From: Rhodeus uyekii
Taxonomy: Eukaryota; Chordata; Actinopteri; Cypriniformes; Acheilognathidae
Direction of reading: 5' to 3'
DNA length: 64,000 nucleotides
NCBI GenBank assembly: GCA_037043235.1
Contig: JAWRVZ010000043.1
Span: 843,001 to 907,000, forward strand
In this document: piece after piece, positions 1 to 12,308 of the stretch
How positions within the stretch are numbered: the stretch's first letter is position 1
How the letters are laid out: every line of letters begins with the position of its first letter
Program-made: the position numbers and the translations under genes
The notes under the pieces: generated by a model
What the model saw: the letters and a program-made list of their open reading frames with translations, nothing else
What the model was told of the DNA's origin: nothing
Database searches by the model: none

Positions 1-1172
1 AACTAGACCTCTTTTCAGTTGTTCCCGTGAGCTACATGCAAGAAAACATAGTAACTAATCATTTTAGTTACTTATAGGGATTAAAAAAAAAAAAACATGA
101 TCTTGTGTTTTTTTCTCATATCGGTTAAGCACAGACCCTGCCCTGCAGCTAAAATATTTCAAAGGTCATGTCATAATTACAGTGCTGATTGCCTACTCAA
201 TGCTAAAACAAAAATGATCTAGAAATATTTAAAATCAGCCTGAATGCAATATTTTTATCCATTAAAACTCATCTTTGATCATCAAAACGCCATATTTAAA
301 ACATATAATCCTGTGAATAAAATTTTATTAAAATACCTTGCATGTAACTCTATACACTTGCTTCATTTAGTATACACGGATTCATGAATATACAAATAAA
401 CCACACCTCCATCTCACTAATACAGGCTCATCTACAATCTATGTTTTATGTATTGCTCTCTATGAAGACAGACACATAACGCTGTTAGTTAATATGACTA
501 ACCTGTTTTAAAGAGAAAATACTAAGTAATGGTGTTGACTTGCACATTGTTTGTCTTGAAGCAAATTAAAAACACCACAAAGACGTATAAATAACATAAA
601 AAATGTGATTTTCACCACAAGGGGTCTTTAATCTACATCTTAACTGTAACCTCAGTACAGTGCAGCCGCACATCCTGATAGATGGCAATACTGTTTCTCA
701 TGATCGGATCCATTAATGATTTTTCTGAACCCTAAACTGAATCCATAAAGAATCCATAAAGCAAATTACTCTTTTGAAAGATTCTTTTAAGGAATTACTT
801 AAGAAGACTCACAAGCATGATCAGTGAATGAGCGGTGGCTCGTGGAAGCATCTCAGAGAAGCACAAAATCAGAACATTTTTATTCATTGTTCCTTGCTGG
901 TGGAATGATCTTCCAGTAACCTCTTTTTTTCAATTCTATTCTTTCACTTTCCTTTAATTCCTCCCTTTTCTAGCTTATACCACTCTAAGCAATGTCTGAA
1001 ACTTTGTATTTTGAGCACTTCTTGTGTTTATCTGCTTCTTCACGATGAATCGCTTTCTTAATTCCTCATCTGTAAATCGCTTTGGATTAAAGCGTCTGCA
1101 AAATGAATAAATGCAAGTGTAAATATATGTAAACAGTTGGAGTCATTCAGACAAAACTTTCACTGAACAAAC
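1..1172. other. osbp2 intron 1, nothing recognised
   Basis: AT-rich sequence with no convincing exon, RNA gene or bounded repeat. Confidence 0.5.
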
Positions 1173-1174
1173 TA

Positions 1175-1702
1175 CAGTAATGCCTTGAGATACGAGCATA
1201 ATCCGTTCCAAGACTGAGCTCGTAACTCGAATTGCTCGTATCTCAAATCATTTTTTCCCATAACAAAAATGTGGTTTTAATTATGAGTTCTTACCTTCGA
1301 GACGATATGATATAGTAGCGGCTAATGGCGGCATGTGCTGAGGAGGGAGGGATAATGTAGATAATGCAAACACAATATGGAAGTGTAGTTTTTCTTCCCA
1401 TGTAGTTTATTAGATAGCCTCAGAACCTCATGTTTATTATTATTGAACACACATAACTGCTCCTTCCAACTTAATAATCGTGAATCACTCGTCGCCCTGG
1501 TAACCCCTTGCTGTAAAACCAAGGTGGGCCTCTAGTGGAGATCATACGCAATTACCCCATAAATGAGGCGGCTTAAGCTGCTCTGAGTGCTCGACTACAT
1601 AGCGTTGGCGTCTGTAAGCGTGCTCGTATCTAAAAGTAAGAATTGTCTGGAAGGCTTGCTCGTATCTCAAAATACTCGAATGTCGGATTGCTCGTATCTC
1701 AA
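1175..1702. mobile_element. pogo/Tigger-like MITE, TACGAG family, 3' end degraded
   Basis: Starts CAGTAATGCCTTGAGATACG right after a TA dinucleotide. The terminal word GCTCGTATCTCAA recurs inverted near 1240, 1660 and 1690. The usual closing CACTG-TA is missing. No transposase frame remains. Confidence 0.65.
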
Positions 1703-3738
1703 TCAACTCTCAATCGTTACTGAATCAACATCTAACTTTGTAAAACAGCGAGTTTTCATTACTTTCAGTGATGCCAATCTTGAAATAAATTGTTGTGCAC
1801 TTAAGGTTTGTGAAACTTAAAACGGTATGATTACTGACTGTTGTTTAAATGACAGCAAAAACCCAGTAGCAACGAACTATTGGCTGCCGAGTGCTTGAAA
1901 CCATGAAAAGTCAACCGTAATTGTACATGTTATTCTAATTCAGTCTACATCATGTTAAAAAGTACTATAGTATGGGGCTTACGCAGTTCACGACAATACT
2001 AATTTTAATGTTTGATAAGAGAAGATAATAAAAATGTTCTCTTTACAGACACAAGACACTATGGTCTCTCTGCTCTCTGTATGTGATGAAAGAGTCCAAA
2101 GTCTGCTAGCAGCATGTATTAGGCCTTGTGGGGAGTGATGGTCTGACAGTCAAACCAAGTAAACGGCTGAATCCAAACTCAGGTGATAGAGGGAGGGAGA
2201 GATACACATTCAGCTCACAGACCAAACATCAATTACCATATTCACTCCACGAAAACCAACCTTTCTAAAGCTGAGATTGCATACTCAAACCCTACCAGAG
2301 CCCAAGGAGATTGGAGAAAGAGGGATAAAAAGAGAGAAAGAGAGAGAAAGTTTGGGGGGGGGGGATTGGGAGGGGTAAAAGCAGAGATCTTAAATTAGCT
2401 TCACCCACCCTGCAGGGGACAGACTGGACGCAAATGGCTGTAAGTGGGTCAGAACTGAGAACATGAAGCAAGGGTAAGGAAGAGAGAGGAAAAGAAAGAC
2501 GCAAAGAGAAGAATGAGAATATGGGAAAGTATGGAAGCTTGTTTCCGCCACAGAATACAAAACAGTAGTTGCAACTTATCTCACAATTCTGATTTTATTT
2601 CTCAGAATTGCGTGATATAAACTCACTATTGTGTTATTAAAGTCAGAAAGGCTTTTTACTTTAGAATAATTGAAAATGTCATTAATTCCTGAGATGGCAA
2701 AGCTGATTTTTCAGAGTCTTCAGAGTTACATGATCTCGCAGAAATAATTGTGATACGTTACATTTTTGTTGTTGTTTCAGGATTCTGTGATGAATAGAAA
2801 GTTAACAAAACTTTAATAAAACACCAGAATTAATTTGAAATAGAAACAGTTTAACTTCATAAATTTCTATACAGTCACTTTTGATCAATTTAATGCATTC
2901 TTAACAAATAAAATTAATTTCTTTAAAACAAATTGTCAAATCACAGATTTTTACCCATAATTCAAGTGTAAAATTATCCTATTTCTGATAGAGCTTTATG
3001 GATAGCGACTTCTTCCTTTTCCAACTGTAACTTGGCTTATTCAAGTGGCATGTTTACTAAGGTAAGCTCCATCACTTAAGATTCTTTAGAAAAGATAATT
3101 ATCCTATATTTTAGAAATTCTCTATACAAGTTTTTTCCTTTTTATTACCATTTCTTATTACATTTCTACATGTTAATGATGGGTGCATTCCTTGAACTGT
3201 ATGTAACAGCGTTCACATATTCAGTAACCCATCATGTTCATTCTCTACTCTATCCCAAGTCTTAACACCATTGCAACACACACTCAATCCCATGCCATGA
3301 GCAAGAGAAAGGTTGCTCTGCACTGCAGTTTTCATAAAACATGCCCACTGGTGGAAAAAGCAGATTCTTAAATGCAATAGACAAACACACGATCAGCAAT
3401 GACTGACAATTAATAATGCTAGAAAATGTATTTAGGCAATAAATAACTGAGGGAAGTGTGCAAGCGTTGGTGAACATCGTGCAGAGACTGAATGACATTC
3501 CAAACCACCCTGTTCTCAGTTAACCTCCCATCGAGAGACACAACCTCCTCTCACATCACGTGACCGCATTCTTCCCAGCAGAATGGATGTTATCACTCAT
3601 TGCAAAAGAAGGTCAAGCATTGTCTGGGAGAGAACAAGTCAGAGAAAATTTGCCTAATAGTGATTATTATTTTCAAATGACCTGAATATTGTTTTACATA
3701 TTTTGCCAAGTACCAACTACTGTCACTGTGATTTTGTT
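1703..3738. other. osbp2 intron 1, mostly unremarkable
   Basis: Contains a purine-rich run near 2320-2370 and the dispersed repeat copy at 2765-2930. No exon seen. Confidence 0.5.
2765..2930 (+). repeat. Dispersed repeat, copy 1
   Basis: Contains CAGGATTCTGTGATGAATAG, then AATTTGAAATAGAAA and CACTTTTGATCAATTTAATG. The same word order occurs at 39450-39625 (minus), 40472-40770 and 45060-45420. Class not determined. Confidence 0.6.
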
Positions 3739-3933
3739 GATCCTGGAACAACATTCTTGTATTCTTAACCCTATCCCTACCACTAAATCTAACCCTACAC
3801 ATAACTTAGCTCTAAAATCAGAGGGAAATTATGGTAAATAACACTGATGTAGAAACACCTAACTCTAAACTTTACATAAACCCTAAACTTTTCCCTCAAA
3901 TCTGATTGGCTGTTAGGAATGTTGTTCCAGGAT
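3739..3933. mobile_element. Small MITE with GATCCTGGAACAACATTC ends
   Basis: About 195 bp bounded by inverted copies of ATCCTGGAACAACATTC. The interior contains runs like AACCCTAACC. Non-coding. Confidence 0.7.
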
Positions 3934-4110
3934 AAACAAAATGCTGATCCAGGAACATATTGTACTTGGTGAAATCACATTCACTTAACAATTACTGTTC
4001 CTATCTGTCTTCACAATCTTCCAGTAAAATGATAGACCTCTCTCTTGTAATATATCCCAGACTTCCCCAATCATTTAGTCCACTTAAACCCCTCCTTTTT
4101 TTCTCATATG

Positions 4111-4219
4111 TTCATTTACATTTATCCATTTGGCAGATGCTTTCTATCCAAAGCAACTTACACGGCATTCAAGGTACACATTGACATTCTAATCAGTTCT
4201 TGCTTTCCCTGGAAATCAA
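4111..4219. repeat. SINE tail fragment
   Basis: CATTTGGCAGATGCTTT...ACACATTGACATTCTAAT matches the fuller copy at 33285-33430 but lacks its tRNA-like part. Confidence 0.6.
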
Positions 4220-4423
4220 TAGGAAGATATTGATAATTGAAAAGAACTTGGCTACAAAGTTAACTAGCGTAAGATACAACTTGCAAAAGTCACTTCATCA
4301 GTGGTAAGACACTATGGGTGGTGTACAGGGTTTTGCTATGTGGTTCTGCATTGTTTTAGCATGTTGCTATTTGGTTGCTTAGGCATTCTGAGTAGTTGCC
4401 TGGATGTCCTGAAAGGTTGTTAG

Positions 4424-4424
<1 letters not shown>

Positions 4425-4485
<61 letters not shown>
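4425..4485. repeat. (TA)n microsatellite
   Basis: About 60 bp of uninterrupted TA dinucleotides. Confidence 0.95.
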
Positions 4486-4486
<1 letters not shown>

Positions 4487-4489
<3 letters not shown>

Positions 4490-5733
4490 ACATCATTACA
4501 TAATGTAAGTGATCTTATAAATTTGTAAATCACTTAAACTTACACTACAGAAAGTCTTCATTAACTAAAACAGTTTCCACTGGAATTGGCTGCAATAAAC
4601 ACATAAGAACATAATAAAGATGGGAGTCAAACATGCATAGAAGGAAGCAGGCAGTGTATAAGAAGAAAAAAAACAGGAAGGGAAGATATGTGACTCATCA
4701 CAAGGAAGAGGAGGAGGGGTGCTGTGACTGAGTGCAATTTACGCAGACCATTACACTTTAACGTGTTTTAGCGCTGCAAATGACAGAAATGCGCGTGGTG
4801 TTGGGGGTGGGAGGGGGGTTAGGTCTATTGCTCTCTGTAAAACTAACACATCAGCAGAACACATCCAAGGCGTCCTATAGAAATTCTCAGCACTTTCTTC
4901 AGTCTGCACCAGTGTGCCAGCACTACAGGGAGCTGAGTTCTTCAGAAGTGCACATGGATAGAGTGATTGATTAGTGTGTCTCTTAGCAATGATCCCCAAG
5001 TCTATATGAAAGCAAAATCTGTTCGATCCAGCCAACTGAAATTATCCCAGAGAGAGAAAGAGAAAGTGTGTATGCGAGCATACAGAGTTCAGCAGCATCC
5101 TCTCAACAAAAGGATCATCGACACTCTCATGACTCACCGACACATGAGATCAGAGATCCTCTCTAAGAGCGATGGAAGGCAGAATGGATCAAATGCATTA
5201 TGGTGCACCACAAAATCATAATTGAATTGTGATTTCTGCTCAAAATTTATTCAGAAATTTAATTACCGGAACTTTAATTTACTAGCTTTAATTAATGGAC
5301 TAATAGAATGAACTGGCAACTGACCCGCTTAAGGAGAAAAAAAAGCATGAACCAGTAACCTTGTTACAGGAGGAAAAAAAATTCCTCTTCTCTTTACTGA
5401 GCACAGAAAGTACATTTATAGTGCTGTTAGACGAGAAGTACAGTGAAGTACTTTCTCATCCCCCACTGAACTACTTCTTCCCTAACTGAACCATTGGATA
5501 TTATATGAAGACAAATGATGCACAGGAAAGAAAATTCTTATCCAAAATAAAGTAACTATGATCATGCTGGGCGAAAAACAGAAACCCAAAATAAAGTGTC
5601 AAATAAGACTTTGAATGGAAAATAAAGTTGTTGTTTTTTTAATGAATACTTTTATTGAGTAAGAGCACATTCAATTGTTTAAACAATGTTGTTTAAACAA
5701 TTAAATGTTTTTTCAGCACCAAATTTCTGAAAA
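4487..5733. other. osbp2 intron 1, nothing recognised
   Basis: No exon or bounded repeat recognised. Just before the Gypsy element, 5670-5701 holds two copies of the self-complementary ATTGTTTAAACAAT. Confidence 0.45.
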
Positions 5734-6050
5734 TGTCAAGGATTCAGCCATACCATCAACACCAGACCCTAGAACTCCACCCAATCATTCACTCTCACTG
5801 GAATACTTACCAGCAACACCGCTCATTAAGGACTCACCTATATATACTCAACCATTCCATTACCAGTTTGTCTGGTCTCATCATTCAATACACTGTGAAT
5901 GGACTTACCTGACTCCGCCGTCATTGTTGTTACCTACCAACAACCCAGAGAACTATATTAAGTTAAGTCTGCCATATTGCCTGCCAACTACAAACTCAGT
6001 TCAATAAACAGCTGCTACCTGTATTCCTGTTTTCTGTCCATCTGTTACAT
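5734..6050 (+). repeat. 5' LTR of the Gypsy relic
   Basis: Shares CACCAGACCCTA, CACCGCTCATTAAGGACTCA, AGTTTGTCT and CTGTCCA in order with 8466-8803. Begins TG and ends ...TTACA; AATAAA lies near the end. The arms are clearly diverged. Confidence 0.8.
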
Positions 6051-6295
6051 GACAAAAGATCAGACCACACAATGGTAGCTGGAGATCACTTACCACCAAC
6101 ATTCGATGCATTTGCCTACTTAGTCTTTAGCCAGTCACTTCAACCACCCAGACCAACACCTTCACTAATCAATTGCCAGTCCTATGTCCCAACCAACAAC
6201 TTACACAGGTGCGGCAGCAGGTTTCTCCTACAATGTTCCCTGTATTTTGAGATGTAGCCCCAGTGATACCGACCAAACTGTTAATAGTGTCATCT

Positions 6296-6370
6296 TAAAG
6301 GGTTAGTTCACCCAAAAGTTTTAATCATCCCATAAATTACCCACCCTCACCCTCAATTCTGGTGAAAAAG
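6296..6370. mobile_element. Fragment of TTAA-type MITE inside the Gypsy relic
   Basis: TTAAAGGGTTAGTTCACCCA followed by an ATTACCCACCCTCA-like stretch matches the left end of the element at 13751. It interrupts the gag region. Confidence 0.6.
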
Positions 6371-8465
6371 TGACCTCTGACCTGTATGCTGAAGCCAGTG
6401 GGTGGAATGAAGCTGCTCTCATTACAGCCTACCAAGGTCTCAACCCCTCTCGATGGCTGTAAATGGCCATGTATGCTGATGCCATAGGGCTTGAGAACTT
6501 AATCCAACGATCCATTCAAGTCACACAACGTATCACAGCCTGTTAAGGGAACTTATCTCCCTTCAATCTCTGCCTGCATGCATCTACCATCGCCTCTAGC
6601 ACAAGCACCTGAACCGATGCAGATTGACTCTTACCATTTGTCCCAATCTGAACACCAACAATGCATTAATAACCATCTCTGTTTATACTGTGCAGCTGAA
6701 GCGCATTTACATTAAAACTGTACTATTCGTCCTCCTCGTCCCGTGGTGAGTACTATTCAGCTACCACCAATAACTTCCACTCTTACTAAGACTACTTTAT
6801 CAGTGATTACTCTTCTTTGTACCACTACAGATCAGGCCCTCATTGACTCGGGCTCAGCAGGCAATTTTATCTTGACACAGTTCCTCTACAGTGTCCACCT
6901 TGAGGAAATCTGGTCCTGGAGTCCAATTTGCTTTAAAAACTGCCTCGAACTTCCTCAACCCACCGTGACTACCACAGCAGTTTTCTCTATAAGCTTTGAG
7001 ACTCCCGTTCCAGAATTCCTTGTTGCAGGCATCAATAAAGCTTCAACCTCATTGGCCGTGAGAGTGTGCCATTGAATTGCTGCCTGGGGCCAACTTACCT
7101 ACGCAAAAGATTTATCTTCTCTTGATTCCAAAGCAGAAGGCTATGGAGTATAACGAGGAGGCTCTTTGTCAGGTCTTCATCCATCTCTCTATCTTACCTG
7201 CTGCTTCTAGCTTCTTCTTCATGGCCAAAAAGACGGAGGATTGACTACTGTGTTCGCAATAAGCAGACTATCAAGTACCACTACCCATTTCCCTTCGTCC
7301 CTATCAGCCTGGAACAGCTAGTTATTCACCAAGTTGGACCTGCATAGCACCTACAACCTCATCCGGATATGTATGGATTGATGTATTATGTATGTATGGA
7401 ATGGAATCCGGATATGTATGGATTATGTATGGAATGAGTGGAAGACTGCCTTCATTACACTGTCAGGCCACAATGAATATCAGGTTATGCCATATTGATG
7501 TCCAACTCACATTCCTTATTCCAGGGGTTTATGAATGAAGTGCCCAAGGTACTAACTGACCATCATAATTTGGAGTACCTACGAGAAGCCAAAAGACTCA
7601 ATCCTTGACAGGCCCGGTGAACATTATTCTTCACAAGCTTCCAATTTATGGTCTCCTATAGGCATGAACACAAGAATACTAAGACTGATTGCTTTGTCTT
7701 GTTTACATGCTCCAGACTTGCATCTTGACCAACCTATACTCCCTCCAGCCATCATTGTAAGTGCTATTCAGTGGACACTCGATGAGCAAATCGCAGAAGC
7801 TACACAGGTTGAACCCGCTCCATCTGTGCCAATTGCAAATCATCATACTGCTTGGTTCCACCTAGGAGTTGAACTTGTCACGACTTACCTCCATCTCATA
7901 CACTTGCATTCCCCGGCCTAAAGGGACTACCCTCCATTATGGAAATAGATGAAGCCTTTTTCTTACCTGAGGATATTGTATCAGATAGAGGACCATACTT
8001 CATTTCTAGAGTTTGGAAATCATTCTTTCAAATACTAGGTGTGGCAGTGAGCTTATCTTCTGGATATCATCTGAGGACATACTGCTACAATCATCAGCAC
8101 AGCTGGTGTGCACAATGCACAAAACTCATTTTGACAAGCTACTACAGGCTTAATACATTTTCATTGCATACTTGGTTACCAACCGCCCCCGTTTCCCTGC
8201 TCAGGTGAACCTTCAGAGTTCCAGCTGTGAAGCAATGGCTGCAAGAGTGCGAGAGGGTGTGGGACTAAATTCATATCCACCTGAAGAGGACGGTGAGGAG
8301 GCACAAGCCCCAGGGCCAATATCCGAAGAGGTCATTGGTCCATTTACCATCCAGAGACAAATCAATGATGTCACTTACCGGTTAAACCTACCTTTTCAAT
8401 ACAGAATGGCAGCTAACTTTGATGTTTCCTTCCTCAAACGTCATTCGGAGCTGCCCGTGGAGGAG

Positions 8466-8803
8466 GGAGGAATGGATTCAGCTATGTCATCAGCACCAGA
8501 CCCTAAAATTCTACCCACTTGTTCAGTCTAACTGAAATACTAAGCTGCATCACCTATCACCGCTCATTAAGGACTCACATATATTATCAGGACTTCATTA
8601 TTAGTTTGTCTAGTCTCGTCGTTCACTATGTTGTGTATGCACTTACCCGACTCCTCCTTCATCCGTGGTTACCTGCCTTTATCACACTGTACTCTCTTCA
8701 AGTCATCAAGTGTCTACAACCTAAAGAAACATATATTCTGTTAAGTCTGTTAAGTTCAGTAAACACTGTTACCTTATTTCCTGTTGTCTGTCCAGAAGAA
8801 TCA
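8466..8803 (+). repeat. 3' LTR of the Gypsy relic
   Basis: Diverged direct copy of 5734-6050. Its AATAAA equivalent is mutated to AGTAAA. The exact end is uncertain. Confidence 0.75.
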
Positions 8804-9234
8804 TATGAAACTAAACACTGGAGTAATAAAGGTGAAAATTCTGTTTTATTTAATTTATCAAATGAATAAATTACCTTTTAAAATATAGTCCCCCTCTGGT
8901 GAAAATCAAGTTTTAATGTTGTGTCTATGTGGTGTTTTTAATATACTTTAAGACAAACCATATGCAAATTCATAAATCAACACAATTGCTGAGTATTTTC
9001 CCTTTAAAAACTGCAGTGAAACAAAAGACTGCCTCAAAACCGCAGTTTGAAATCACTGGTGTTCCTTTGCATCACAAACTACCTTGTAACCAATCACCTC
9101 AAAGTGCGGGTGGGCTTTAGCTTATCATTAACTATGACCACTCTGAAGCAGGGGAGTCTCAAGAGAAGCCATTTCTCCACCAAACGTGGTGTTGTTTTTA
9201 AATAAAATATATATATTTTATATATATATATACA
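8804..9234. other. osbp2 intron 1, nothing recognised
   Basis: AT-rich, ending in a TA-rich run at 9205-9232 into which the next MITE is inserted. Confidence 0.5.
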
Positions 9235-9829
9235 CAGTAGTACCTCAAGATACGAAAGACTCAACTTACGAAAAATCCAAGTTACGAAAGCAAAGATGAA
9301 AAATTTTACTGCTCTACATACGAAAAGTTTTCAAGATACGAAAGGTTTCTGAAAGTCCGAGATTCGCCCCATAACAATTTTGAAACTCGCGCCGCACGCC
9401 GCCATCTTAGTTATAGTAGACTCGCCACCATCCTCGTGCTCTCCCATTGGTTCCTGATGCTAGCCAAGCCATGAGATCCTTCTCTCTAATTGGACAGCAT
9501 CCCTCCCATCATGCATCTTCTATACGTACGTGCTGGCGTGCTTTAACTCAGCCACTCCACACCTGAAACTTTACCGTACGCAATCGGCATTCCTCCTCCT
9601 CTGCCGCCACTTTTGGAGATAGCCTCACTCGAAAGGTAAGCTTCGACATTTTACGTTATTTCATTGTTTATAGGTCAATTTAGCTTTATTATGAAATTGA
9701 ATGGGGTGTTTTTGGAGCGCTTGGAACGGATTAGCCATTTTACATGTAAAATGTGTTCCAAGATACGAAAAACTCATTATACAAAGGCCGCCTCGGAACG
9801 GATTAATTTCGTATCTCGAGGTACCACTG
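9235..9829. mobile_element. pogo/Tigger-like MITE, TACGAAA family
   Basis: 595 bp. Left end CAGTAGTACCTCAAGATACG; right end is the inverse, CAGTGGTACCTCGAGATACG. TA follows the right end. No usable transposase. The right 140 bp recurs almost unchanged at 26698-26837. Confidence 0.85.
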
Positions 9830-10393
9830 TATATATATATATATATATACACACATTGTAGTTGTGGTGTGCACTGCAACTAAATTTAAATTTAAAAAAA
9901 ATTTAATTTAATAGCTACTAAGTAAAAAGTTAATTTCAAGCCCTGTGAAATATGAGAAATAGTCTAGAATTGTGCTATATCAATAGAAGATTGTATTTGC
10001 TCAATTGTACAGTGTTTTAATGTGATCTTCACATAAAATTAGCATTTGGGGCCTGGTGGACTGATATCAGCTGAAAATAAGAAATAGCTGATACAGAGGC
10101 CACCTAGAGAGTCTGAGTCTGCAGCTTTTAAACGCTGTAGGATGTTGTAATTGTCCATATTTCTCATGCAGCATGAAGCACATTTGCCTGAGTTGTACAA
10201 GTCTTTCCCTTTGCTTGAGTTGCAATATGTTGACCACTAATGGACTAATAAAACTGTAGGCATAAAATATATACACTCTAAATAAATCTATTGTATTTGA
10301 GCAATGGTGCATTATGTAGAGCACATGCTCAGGCTAGGGATAAGAGCTCACATCTAAACTAGAGAGGATAAAGTTCGTCGAGACAAACTTTAG
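9830..10393. other. osbp2 intron 1, nothing recognised
   Basis: AT-rich sequence between two repeats; no exon. Confidence 0.5.
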
Positions 10394-12308
10394 AAGTTGG
10401 CTGAGAAGGTCCCACCGGAAACGTTAATTTTGCATGTTTGTAGCACAATTTAACATTAAATGCAAAGTACGTTACGAAACCAGAAATTAACAGGTTGCTA
10501 AGGTCTTCTGGGTGGTTGCTAGGGCGTTGCTAGGCAGTTTCTTAGGTATCCGGCGTGGTTGCTAGGTGGTTGCTAGGGTAACCGGGGTGATTGCTAGGGT
10601 GTTGCTAGGTGGTTGCTAGGGTAACCAGAGTGGTTGCTAGGTGGTTGATAGGGTAACCTGGGAGGTTGCTAGGGTGTTGCTAAGGAGTTGCTAGGGTAAC
10701 CAGAGTGGTTGCTAGGCGGTTGCTAGGGTATCCTGGGTGGTTGCTAGGTGGTTGCTAGGGTAACCAGAGTGGTTGCTAGGCGGTTGCTAGGGTATTTTGG
10801 GTGGTTGCTAGGCAGTTGCTAGGGTATTTTAGGTGGTTGCTAGGGTGTTACTAGGGTAAACATGGTGGTTGCTAGGGCGTTGCTAGGCAGTTGCTAGGGT
10901 ATTTTGGGTTGTTGCTAGGCAGTTGCTAGGGTATCTGGGGTGGTTGCTAGGTGGTTGCTAGGGTAACTGGGGTGGTTGCTAGGGTATCCTGAGTGGTTGC
11001 TAGGCAGTTGCTAGGGTATTTGGGGTGGTTGCTAGGCAGTTGCTAGGGTAAACAGGGTGGTTGCTAGGGCGTTGCTAGGCAGTTGCTAGGGTATTTTGGG
11101 TGGTTGCTAGGCAGTTGCTAGGGTATCTGGGGTGGTTGCTAGGGTGTTGCTAGGTGGTTGCTAGGGTGTCCGGGGTGGTTGCTATGATGTTACTAGGTAG
11201 TTGTGAGGTCTTCTGGGTAGTAACTATGGCTTTCCTAGCACAATTTAACACTTAGCTAACCACTATTAGCATGTAGCTATTCACTGCTAGCATATGTAGC
11301 ATGTTGGAAGTCCTGTTTGCTAGCATGAGTCAATAGACCCAACCCCCATGTCTCTACGACACTCAGAAGCAGAGATATAGGTCCGGCTAAATGGTTGCTA
11401 GGGTACTCTGTTTGGTTGCTAAGGAGTGGCTTCACAGCTACAGTGATGTTACCCCAAAGGCTCCTTGTGAGAATGAACCATATAAACCAACCAGAATGCC
11501 TCTACGACATTCAGAACTGAAGATATCTCACTTTGTATTTGGTTGCTAAGGTGCTCCATAATGGTTGCTAGGGCGTGGCTAGGAAGTGTTGAAGAAGTTG
11601 ATGATTGACAGTTTGCTAACCCGAGTCATACGAGCCCACCCTCAAATTTCTATGACTTTTCTAATCAGAGATAGAAGTCGATCAATTTGAATGGAAGTCT
11701 ATGGGATGGGTTGCTAAGGTGCTCTAAATGGTTGCTAGGGCGTGGCTTAATAGCTTGACTGTGATCCTGAGACACTCATTGGTCGCCTGAGTAAAATGAG
11801 CCCTCCCCCTTGAGTCTACGATGATGTGGTCCAGAGTTATGTTCAATTCAAAATCCCAATGCAATTTGCCATAGTAGATGGTGTTTCATGGGACGGCCTT
11901 CCCCATTCATTTCTATGGGGCAAATTTGGGCAGCTCTAGCACCCCAGGGGTACAACTTTCACCCCATTGTGTGGTATGATTTTACAGAGGCTGTCACCCT
12001 CTTCAAATGTGGCGAGTTTCATCTTTTTACAAATTCCTCGCTCTGAGTTATTAATCGTCAAAGTTCGTCGCAATGTTAAGTCAATGGGATTTTTCGGCTG
12101 CTTTTTCGCCCCTGGGGCAAACATCGTACCCCCAATCCCTTAGAAAAGATATAGCAACTCGAGTCAGAACAGGCCTGCGGCCTGTTCTGATTTTGGGGCC
12201 TGTAGCACTAAAGCTGTAGGAGGAGATAGCGTGTAAATTTTTGTACAGAAGAATAATAATAATAAGTTTATTAGCATTTCAGTAAGTTGGCTGCTTCTCA
12301 GCCAACTT
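10394..12308. mobile_element. 1.9-kb repeat with sub-terminal inverted repeats and a central minisatellite (helentron-like?)
   Basis: AAGTTGGCTGAGAAG at 10394-10408 has its exact inverse at 12294-12308. The right copy overlaps a hairpin (AAGTTGGCTG, 5-nt loop, CAGCCAACTT). Between them lie a GGTTGCTAGG minisatellite, a non-coding block with recurring GGTTGCTA words, and a 12-bp perfect stem with a 3-nt loop at 12166-12192. An inverted repeat, central tandem repeats and a 3' hairpin are how non-autonomous helentrons (HINE/DINE-1 type) are built, but no Rep/helicase is present, so the class is inference. Confidence 0.5.
10493..11205. repeat. GGTTGCTAGG minisatellite
   Basis: About 0.7 kb of imperfect units, each GGTTGCTAGG followed by a variable linker (GTAACC, GTGTTGC, GTATTTTGG and so on). 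Five exact copies of GTTGCTAGGGTAAC start at 10569, 10612, 10687, 10751 and 10954; a one-base variant starts at 10644. Confidence 0.95.

Larger units (their letters stand above)
5734..8803 (+). mobile_element. Decayed Ty3/Gypsy LTR retrotransposon
   Basis: About 3.1 kb, well short of an intact element. Order: 5' LTR, gag start (ATG at 6072), a CCHC-type zinc knuckle (6680-6721) with a stop inside, protease with DSGSAGNF (from 6845), reverse transcriptase scraps (PFPFVPISLEQL near 7290; EWKTAFITLSGHNEYQ near 7440), RNase H scrap (TDHHNLEYLREAKRLN near 7555), integrase (SDRGPYFISRVWKSFF near 7980), an integrase C-terminal segment (IGPFTIQRQINDVTYRL near 8335), 3' LTR. Reading frames are broken by stops and frameshifts and large parts of pol are deleted, so it is inactive. 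The gag-pol order fits Gypsy rather than Copia. Confidence 0.9.
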
